Positions 56,527 through 64,000 of a DNA stretch of 64,000 bases are shown in pieces. The position numbers and the translations under genes are program-made. The stretch spans positions 175,419,740-175,483,739 of the forward strand of contig CM043944.1 in the NCBI GenBank assembly GCA_014529385.2. Direction: 5' to 3'. Origin of the DNA: Adiantum capillus-veneris (taxonomy: Eukaryota; Streptophyta; Polypodiopsida; Polypodiales; Pteridaceae). A model generated the notes under the pieces. It worked only from the letters and a program-made list of their open reading frames with translations, did not search any database and was not told the DNA's origin. Every line of letters begins with the position of its first letter. Position 1 is the stretch's first letter.

Positions 56527-57834
56527 GGATGTCAACTGAGGAGGTATCATCTACCACTCACACAGGAGATGCTCCAACAAATTCATCAAGGAAAACAAAG
56601 AATAAAGGAAAAACAGATAGTACGGGAGGAAGCTCAAGCCGAAGCACAAGAACGCATTGCAAAAAGACGGCTTCTACAACAACAACAACAAAGTGGACCA
56701 CCATTGAGAATCAATGCCATTCGTCTGACAAAGTTGGAGGAGGAAACAGTGGAGACAATAATTGCGGTCAAAGTGGACAACAATCAAGTTGAATCAACAG
56801 CATTGCTTGATTCGGGTGCTCAAGCAAATTTAATCTCTTACGGATTATACCAACAGCTCAAAGTCACAGATCAACTTCATCCTACTCCTCAAGTGCTGGA
56901 AAGTAGCACATCACACCCATTGAAAACATTGGGATGGACTATATTGCATGTACAGCTACATCAATATATTTACCCACACAAATTCTATGTGGTGACAGAT
57001 GAAATCACACAACACCCAATGATGCTGGGGCAACCTTGGCAAAAAGAGTACAATGTGCAGATAGATTGGAAAGCAAAGGCAATCAAAATTCAGCATGAAC
57101 ATGAACAACAGGTGATAGCTTTTGCTCAACAATACCAGCATGATCAACAGCAAGCCATGCAATCACTAAAAACAAAGCCCAAAGCACAAATTCCATTAAA
57201 GAACATGATACCCGCGATAAACAATCAAGTAAAAGCCAACCATGCTAATTACAGACATATGAAGTCACCAGCCGCAATGCAAAGATCTAGGCTATCAAAA
57301 CAAGGTAAACAAGTATGGATGCGGAAGGATAGAAATGCCATGGCAGATAGAGAACAATGAAACTACAAAATTCCAACAAAGCAGATGGTTCAACCACAAC
57401 ACAAGGTCATAAAACAGATATGCATCCCAAAGAAAACACTTAGCCATAACCCAAATGTCACTCACATTTGGATACCAAAGCAAAAGCAAAAGGAATTACC
57501 TTCAGTACAAGCAACAATGGAAAGCAGACAGCGGCATTTCAAAAAGGAAAACCGACATATGTGGATGCTGATGAAAGACAAACCAGCGGCAAACAAGAAA
57601 GAGCCAAACCATCTACAAAAATCGGCAGCAACCAAATACCAATGGAAAGCCAAGGTCATAAGGCCCATAGCCCTTACATCACAGCCAATTCTATCCTTAG
57701 AAACAACTACGACTCCATCAACAGTGTCGGCAAAGCAATTGCCTTCTGCACAAAAGACAATTAAACAGAGAGCAGTAGAGTTACAACTGTTACTTGCAAA
57801 GAAAGCAGAAAGCCTCGACGGCGAATGCCAATAA
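56503..57834 (+). pseudogene. integrase C-terminal tail and a second aspartic-protease-like domain
   Basis: The frame overlaps the end of the integrase. Its first residues (LISGCQLRRYHLPLTQEM) look like the last part of a gypsy integrase. After a Gln-rich helix it encodes a retropepsin-like domain: VESTALLDSGAQANLISYGL (Asp at residue 103, 56809) and, 70 residues later, HPMMLGQPWQKEYNVQIDW (57019). Spacing between DSGA and the hydrophobic-Gly patch fits a retropepsin. The domain is followed by a basic Gln/Lys-rich tail to 57834, with a single stop at 57358. Gypsy elements normally carry one protease, between gag and polymerase; here the intact active site sits after the integrase. It could be a captured protease or a DNA-binding relic of one. 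Confidence 0.78.
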
Positions 57835-59611
57835 GCATCTTGCTTATTCCCTTCTCTTGTACAACATTAATTTTTCCATGCATTGATAGAGTATGCATAA
57901 AGTAGGGCCACATTAATCGGCCAGGCATTGCCACAATTTTTTTAACCTATGCACGGCACATACTCAGAGGCAAAACCTTGTCATCCGAGAGGACTCCGGC
58001 TTGGAGGGGGGGAGGCATTCTAGAGGCACTCTCAAATGCGGAACCAATGACAGAAACAACAAAAAAAGGGCATGATTTTTGACTATTTTAAGGGTTGTTG
58101 TTTGATTGCAATTTTTTTTGGAGTAACCGAAGTACATATGCCCTTATACAGCATGAATCTACGGGTATATGGGACCAAACGGAAAGTCAAGCCCCTAGGT
58201 GTGTGTATATAAGTAGAAATAGCCATTTTTCAGGCAAAATATTGGTAAAACGGAGAAATCCGGCCATAAAAATTACATGTGAGTGTATATAATGTGTTGC
58301 GGTGATGTTTGTGATTTATTATGATTTTTGGGGATTTTCTGGGTTTGCTTTGCTATTTTCCTTTTAATTTTGCTAATTTTCGGCAGAACTACTTCAAAAA
58401 TACAAAAAGCAGGTGAAAAACAGTCGTAATGAAAAAAAAAAATATGGTGATGATAAGTGACTATAGGACAACCTATGGTACAACGGAGGTGCAATTATGA
58501 GACTGGAGCGGAAAGCGTGTTTTGACCGAAATGCCAAATTTCTGGTAAACAGAGCAAATGGAGTCCAAATCAAGAAATTTTTGAGCCTAAACTGCATCTC
58601 GCAAGAAGATAGGAGCACATGTCAAATTTCATTAAAAGTGGTTCGGGGACCTCCATTATAAGAAATTTTCACCCCATTTTTAGCTCATTCTCACTATTGA
58701 CTTTGTGGAGAGAGCTTCTGCCACCTAGAGCGGATCGACCTTCCAGCAGCTTCTACGACGCGCACGACTACTCGACTAGTTCCAGACATGAGAGGTAGGC
58801 TCACCACCTTGAGCTTTTCGCGCATGTTTGTCATTATGTCGCGAAAACTAGCGTAGGGGTCACACACAAAGGGAGCGGTAGAGACCTACAAGTAGAGACG
58901 GCGGCCTAACGGCTAACCCAAAAGCAACAAGACTTCATCGGCAACTTACCCTAGTCTAGGAGACCAGTCCTGGATGTCCAAAGGCAGTAGGAAACCATCG
59001 GGAAAAACCCTAATTCCCAGAAACCTGTAAGAGGCCACTAAATGGGAAATCGCGAAACGGCGACCAAATGCTACCAAAATTCATGTGTAGGAGCATCTCG
59101 ACATGTTCAACAAGTCTATATGACCCGCATGACCAAAAAGTGACCTGGGGCGGCACTAAACTTCAGAAACGGCATCAGACACACAAAGCATCAAATTGCA
59201 CTCGCGGCCAAACTGCCAGTCCGTTTGCCACCAAACTTCACGAGCGGCTTTCCTAGACCATCAACAACCAAGTCCTATGACGGTAGACCACCACAAATCA
59301 TCAAAGGTATGTAAACGCAACCACGGGTTCTTCTAGAGCGACAAATTGCCAAATGGAGCTCCGATGAAGCCAAAGTCGACAAAAACCATACGGCAAGGAT
59401 CCCCAAGGGATTGGGAAGCTATGGAGATCAACATCGAGAAATTTCATCGCCAAAAAGCACTCCAAAAGTCAGAAAACGGATCGGAGGCTCTGAAGTCCAC
59501 ACAGGGAGTTATACTCTATCCATTTTACTTTTTTGTTGAAATTAGGCTCAAAAGGGACTTAGGGGAGCAAAGGGCAAGCACTGGGAGCACTAGCACTGAA
59601 AAAATCACCAG
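57835..59611. other. noncoding interval of the giant element with G-rich tract
   Basis: No coding motif. A purine run GGAGGGGGGGAGG (58003-58015) resembles a polypurine tract, but no LTR start follows. A TATA-like CATTATAAGAAA (about 58654) and later a GAG|GTAGGC-like splice donor (about 58791) precede the 3' frame. The interval may be a 3' leader of its own or plain spacer. Confidence 0.45.
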
Positions 59612-60479
59612 GAGACATCCTACGCGTAGGATGTCTCAAGGACACTTTTTGGCACAGACTCCAACATTTTTTATCATGCACATGTTCTGAATGACATTTA
59701 CAAGCCATACACCAAGTTTCATCACATTTGGACCAAGCTTGACCTCATATGCATGGAAAAACGCAAAGTTACGGCATAGAGGCAATAATGGGCCAAAGAC
59801 CTACCAAATCTTGTTCAAATCCCATGAAACTTGCACAACACATTCACCAACACATCAGCAAACAATCTGTGTGGTCAGGGAGGAAAAATGATGAAATAGA
59901 CATCCTACACGTAGGATGTCTAATTGAACTTTTTGGCATGCAAGGGATGTTTCAGATCCAATTACCTCATCATCAAGAGCCCATATGTCAAGTTTGAAGC
60001 CATTCTAATCACTTTTGACCCCCAACACCTTCAAGATACACTTTTTGAGCCCAAAAACACCTCACAGAGCCTTACAAGCATCAAATCTTGTCCAAATTCA
60101 AATCCAAGATAGGCCAAGGACAAAGGCCAAGGAGAACCCACACAACAAGTTTCATGTCATTTTGATGAAAAAGACATCCTACGCGTAGGATGTCTCCAGC
60201 ATAAATTTGGCCTTCTGTGCAAGGAATGACAGCATGGGAGCCAATACCATGGTGCAATGAGCCCATATACCAATTTTCAACCCATTTGGACATCAATTGC
60301 TACCTATGATGGACATTCTACCCAAATTGTGACCTAAAGCCTGAATCAACCCAAAAATCAACTTTTTGATATCCAAATTCAAATCCAAGCCTATAGCCAT
60401 GTTCCATGAGCCTTACACTACTTGCATGTCAAGTATGAACCAATTCTGATGAAAAAGACATCCTACGCGTAGGATGTCT
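59612..60479. repeat. palindrome array 2 (before the 3' frame)
   Basis: Four inverted repeats: 59612-59637 (26 bp perfect), 59897-59922 (12-base arms around AC), 60172-60195 and 60456-60479 (24 bp perfect), all around CATCCTACG/CGTAGGATG. Intervals are 285, 276 and 283 bp, with a decayed site (gacattctaccc) at 60311 halfway in the last interval, pointing to a 140-bp monomer. Words such as catgtcaagtatgaaccaat and ttctgatgaaaaagacatcc recur in each monomer. Confidence 0.92.
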
Positions 60480-60600
60480 AGATGAAAATTTTTGGCCAGA
60501 TTTGCACTGTGAGCACATGCACAGCTTCACAAGTTCCTTTTAAGCTTTATTTTCAATTTTCAAGTCATTTGGATAAGCAAAACTCAGTTTCGCAGCTAAT

Positions 60601-61124
60601 ATGAAAAAAAACGCTAACTTTGGACTACTGAGTGCAACAGGATCAATGGCAACCTCGAAGTCACCGGCAAAGAGGAAAAGAATGACCATCAAAGATTATC
60701 TAGACGAAGTGGAACCCTTTGTCATTCCAGAAGGAACATTAAAGCCCACCAGCACTTGGATACAAGAAGATCTGTTAGATTCAAACGACCTAAAGATCTA
60801 CCAGGGAGTGTTCAAGGACAATGAAGGCAATGTCATAGAGCTACCAATGCTGCCGAGAGAGCTCAATGAGTTTGTACAAAGCAAACTGGCCGGCTACTTG
60901 GAGAAAATTGACCTCCACAACTACTTCGAAGCAATGCCGGCAGGGGTGGACATCAAAAGAGTATGGGAATTTGTAACAAGCATCAAAGAGGATGGAGTGG
61001 CCAAGGTAACAGATTTACAAGGCAAACCAGATACAGAGATCATAATCACGGAGCGGGTTGTAGCCCATGCACTAGACCTCTCCAATGAGGGGGACAACGT
61101 CACAAAAAGAAGGGATGAGTCAAA
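60601..61124 (+). pseudogene. 3' accessory frame, N-terminal part
   Basis: ATG at 60601 opens a frame starting MKKNANFGLLSATG, then a basic stretch (SPAKRKRMTIKDYLDE) and a folded-looking domain with VPEFVQ-like helices, WEFVTSIKEDGVAKV and IIITERVVAHALDLSNEGDN. The last part recalls the plant retroelement-linked domain with ...ISEALGLPNEG (Pfam putative plant transposon protein), a family known from memory and not checked here. A lost base near 61118 shifts the reading to the next part. It starts 120 bp after palindrome array 2. Confidence 0.5.
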
Positions 61125-62102
61125 GTGTACAAAGAGAAAAAGGAAAATTACACCTTTGAAGACATTGCCAACCCAAAGGTGGCAATTATGAGCCAGTTGT
61201 ACAACCAGTACTTCCACAAGTGCACTAAGAGGCCACAGAAGTACAGGATGCCGCCAGGTGCAATTTCCACAACCTTTACTTGGGCAATGACAAAAGGCAC
61301 CCCAAAGATAATCAACTATGCGGCATACATACATGACAGCTTAGTAAAGATGGGCAACAAAAAGCCAACCTACATAGTGCCAGGAGAGTTGATCACCAAA
61401 GTGGTTTATGGGGCACTACACGCTAAAGGAAGGTGGCCTAACCCCCCATCTCAGAATGAATGGCTGAGAGTAAAAGAAGACAAGGAAGATGAGCCACAAA
61501 GGGCACCAAGGGTGGCGAAGAGATTGAAGAGACGGAAGGAGCTAGTTGAAGAGGAGCAACCCGAGAAGAAGAAAGGAAAGAAGGAGTTTGCTCAAGTGAC
61601 GGCCAAAGAAACCAAGTCTCAGAAAGCGGCAAGACTCGAGAGGCTGATGGAGAGTTTTCGAGAAGAAAGATCCCTCAAGGGTGATTTAAACGAACTCTGG
61701 AAGCCATCTCTCGAGTCTATGTCCGGATCATCCAGAAGAGTGCAAAGGGACCGCTTTGAAGATTATATCAAGAATTTCGAGATTCTTGATGCTGCAGCGG
61801 AAAACATTCCCCATGTACCTTTCACAGAGGAGGAAGTAGAACAGATAAGGCAGAAACTGCTAGATGAACAAGAAAGCCAAGAAATATAAAGAAAAACAAA
61901 AGCAGACAAGGACTTAAAGAGCAAAGCTGCAGCTTTTCTAGCTAGCCCTAAACCCAACCCACAGCCCTCACCACCTCCTAGCAGCCCTCCACCAGAAGAT
62001 AAGGAAGCTGAGAAGCAAGAGCAAAGGTAGGAACCTGAGCCAAAAGAAGAGGCCAAGCCTGAGTCTGAGCAAAAAGGATTAGATGAGGCCTACTACGCAT
62101 TC
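61125..62102 (+). pseudogene. 3' accessory frame, middle part
   Basis: Continues in a new frame with NYTFEDIANPKVAIMSQLYN, INYAAYIHDSLVKMGNKKP and ELITKVVYGALHAKGRWP, then a basic Lys/Arg-rich segment with nuclear-localisation character (RLKRRKELVEEEQPEKKKGKK) and a linker. In-frame stops are at 61887-61889 and 62026-62028, near a Pro-rich segment (61945-61995). Function unknown; the arrangement of a globular part followed by a basic segment would suit a nucleic-acid-binding protein. Confidence 0.5.
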
Positions 62103-63044
62103 TTGAACCTGCTAGCTGTAGGCTATACAATGGAAGAAGCCACCATAGTCGCATTCGACTTGGCGAGGAAAGGGCATAAAGAACAGATGCAAGGCATTCG
62201 GCTAGTGGAACTAAAAGAAATTGCTACCGACACAGTAGACCTGCACCCGACCTCCAATGATTGGGACGTGGTAATGACAAAGCTAGCCGGATTGAGGGCA
62301 CAATCTATGGCTTCAGAGAAAGAGATGATAACTCTCGAAGAAAAGACCAAAATGGAAAGGGATTCTCTGCAGGAACAAAGCCAAGGGCAAAAAGAGAGAG
62401 AAGCTGACCTCCAGGCCAGCTTGGCAACGGCTCTACAAAACTGCCAAGCAATGGAAGAAGCAAATGAGACAGCAACAAAAAGAATACAAGCAGTTGAAGA
62501 AGAGTGTTTGCAGCTCAGCAAGTCATTGCGAGATGCCGAAAGAGAAAGAGATAATCTGACACTACAGCTAGCAGAAGAAACAAAAGAAGTAGAGGCCATG
62601 AGAAATGCCAAGGAAAAAGCAGAGATAGAACAAGAAGCAAGCCTGGATGAAGTCCTTGGGCTCAAGGACCAATTAAAAGTCAAAGATCAAACCATCCAGA
62701 GGCTGCGAGCATCACCTGCTAGAGTCAGAGCTATGAGCTCGACTCAAATCATTTCCGAGAGTCAACTATATGAAGAGCAAATGCAAGAACTTCAGAAGGA
62801 GCTGACTCTCGAGAAAAAGTAGAGGTTAATGATGGCTGAAGGTTCTATCGTAATGCAAACAAGAATAGAGGAGGGCCAAAAAGCCCTGCAAGAAGAAGTG
62901 GAAAGCATAAAGAAAAAGCTCGAGGAGGCGGAAAGAGTAAACGCTGAACTTAATGACCTCCTCGTGAATATGGGCGGAGAAGCTGAAGCGGAAAAGCAAA
63001 CACTCCTCAGGCAAATTGAGGAATTGAAAGGCCAGCAAGGATGA
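62103..63044 (+). pseudogene. 3' accessory frame, long coiled coil
   Basis: In register with the previous part. It begins LLAVGYTMEEATIVAFDLARKG, which resembles a small ubiquitin-associated-type helical bundle, then about 230 residues of heptad-rich coiled coil (for example AVEEECLQLSKSLRDAERER and EEVESIKKKLEEAERVNAEL). Single in-frame stops at 62820-62822 and 63042-63044 interrupt an otherwise open reading. Such coiled coils oligomerise. The partner and role are unknown. Confidence 0.5.
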
Positions 63045-64000
63045 GAGGCAGAAAGCTCAGGGCCAGCTGCCAATGAGGGCATTGACCTCGACAATGTGGC
63101 AGATCCTGTGGACACACCCATGCAAGACGAAAGCATAGCAGGATCCTCTCAAGAGCCACAAGATCTAACACAAGAAGAAGAGGAAAAATTGCGTAAGGCA
63201 ATAGAGGAAGAGCTAAGAGAAAGCACGAAGGAAGCCTTGGAATGGGAGCAGAGGGTCTTCAAATCTATGACAACTCAGAAGATCGACGCCAGCAATCTCA
63301 GGCGCGAGTGGCTTCAACCCTCTCTCCCATATCCATTGTTGAAATATGAGGCAGCTACAATAAACAAGCGGATCAGAGAAGAGCCAACGGTACCTCTCTA
63401 CAGTGCAAACACCTCGAAGCTAGAAAGAGTTAAGTTTATAGTGGATTCTCAGCCAAAGTGGAGGAAGGCTTGGCTTACGAAGTACCCACAATACCTAATC
63501 CACCTGGTAGAGGCATCTAAAGATATCAGAGACAATTTCAGCTTATGTCCCCTACCAAGGGTTAGGACGAAGGCACAGGAAATTTTGCAAAGAAGCCAAC
63601 CCACTTGGCTGAATTACCCAAAGCTGCCAGGCGTGAAGGCAGGTGAGAGAATAAGTGTCCAATACATGGTGAAAACCCTAATGGGCGCCATAAAGTTGTT
63701 CATTGGCTCACCTGACCTTACATGCATTATGATGAGAAAAATCTGCAGAACCATCTTAGCAGTGTTCGAGACATTAAAGCCAAGCCAGGTGACCGACAAC
63801 ATATTCTTCTTCCAGGATACATACAGATGTGCTTATGATCTGTCAAGTCAGCCTTCCAAGGAGGTGATACATGCGCTGTATCAAAGAATCATGTTTCTAC
63901 CATCCTATCACCTCCAGGCTTTTGAAGAAGCATTCTATATGGGGTTCTTCACCATGAATACAGATATCTTTGGCCCAACAATGCTGAACCTACATGCTAG
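63045..64000 (+). pseudogene. 3' accessory frame, C-terminal domain (cut by window end)
   Basis: The same frame continues openly to the window edge: an acidic link (LTQEEEEKLRKAIEEEL), then a folded domain with RREWLQPSLPYPLLKYEAA, PKWRKAWLTKYPQYLIHLVE, YMVKTLMGAIKLFIGSPDLT and HALYQRIMFLPSYHLQAFEE. The domain is not recognised. The lack of stops over 950 bp, compared with the rest of the element, suggests it was conserved until recently. Confidence 0.5.

Larger units (their letters stand above)
45339..64000 (+). mobile_element. giant Ty3/gypsy retrotransposon (Tat/Athila-like), incomplete at the window end
   Basis: From its 5' LTR the element runs to the window edge without reaching a 3' LTR, so it is over 18.6 kb. 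Contents in order: LTR, tRNA-Asp-type primer site, palindrome array, gag, protease, reverse transcriptase, RNase H, integrase with doubled zinc module, second protease-like domain, noncoding interval, second palindrome array, and a 3' frame of at least 3.4 kb. Ogre-type elements of the Tat lineage reach similar sizes but carry their extra frame before gag. That the 58-64 kb part belongs to the same element is inferred: there is no LTR in between, and the palindromes occur in both halves. An unrelated second element directly adjacent is the alternative. Confidence 0.72.

Noticed and set aside
46860-60479. Regularly spaced palindromic repeats could suggest a CRISPR array.
   Set aside because: The sequence between palindromes consists of related 140-bp monomers, not unique 30-40 bp spacers, there are no cas genes, and the setting is a plant retroelement.
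62123-63136. Minus-strand Ser-rich frames opposite the coiled coil.
   Set aside because: They mirror the Glu/Lys/Gln-rich codons of the plus-strand coiled coil and have no features of their own.

Overview
The window looks like nuclear DNA from a land plant with a large, repeat-rich genome. The LTR retrotransposons use the two primer sites typical of plants (initiator-tRNA-Met type, TGGTATCAGAGC, and tRNA-Asp type, TGGCG...CGGGGA). Gypsy elements of the Tat/Athila type predominate, microsatellites are abundant, and no intact host gene is visible. The species cannot be named from the sequence. A fern or another non-angiosperm plant is possible but unproven.

Layout. 1.3-4.1 kb: minus-strand gag-protease remnant (copy A). 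4.2-8.1 kb: two direct copies of another gypsy piece (CT microsatellite, CCAAT/ATTGG stem-loops, reverse transcriptase, RNase H in the first copy only), the second cut by an LTR at 8.09 kb. 9-12.9 kb: TG microsatellites, then a minus-strand LTR with a tRNA-Asp-like primer site. 14.8-15.1 kb: degenerate CCTAA repeat. 17.0-22.4 kb: complete but broken Ty1/copia element with unusually short (about 140 bp) LTRs. 22.9-23.6 kb: start of another retroelement. 25.3-25.7 kb: broken Kelch-repeat host gene fragment. 26.7-29.8 kb: palindrome array and a rearranged minus-strand gag-protease remnant (copy B). 32.6-42.3 kb: minus-strand gypsy element (copy D) whose protease is split by a 1.34-kb DNA transposon flanked by TTAA. 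A second copy of that transposon starts at 44.8 kb and is cut at 45.34 kb by the 5' LTR of a giant plus-strand gypsy element, which runs past the end of the window (more than 18.6 kb).

The giant element is the most interesting part. In order it has: a 979-bp LTR; a tRNA-Asp-type primer site; an array of CATCCTACG/CGTAGGATG palindromes; gag with two zinc knuckles; a protease whose catalytic Asp is Asn; reverse transcriptase; RNase H; an integrase with two tandem HHCC zinc-binding modules and a catalytic Glu replaced by Lys; a second aspartic-protease-like domain after the integrase; a noncoding interval with a G-rich tract; a second palindrome array; and an extra 3' reading frame of at least 3.4 kb with a long coiled coil. 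A related palindrome array near copy B has changed both arms together (CATTATACG/CGTATAATG), so the dyad symmetry was kept while the sequence changed.

All recognised coding regions are damaged by stops or frameshifts. The order of nesting is readable: gypsy copy D, then the TTAA transposon family, then the giant LTR element.
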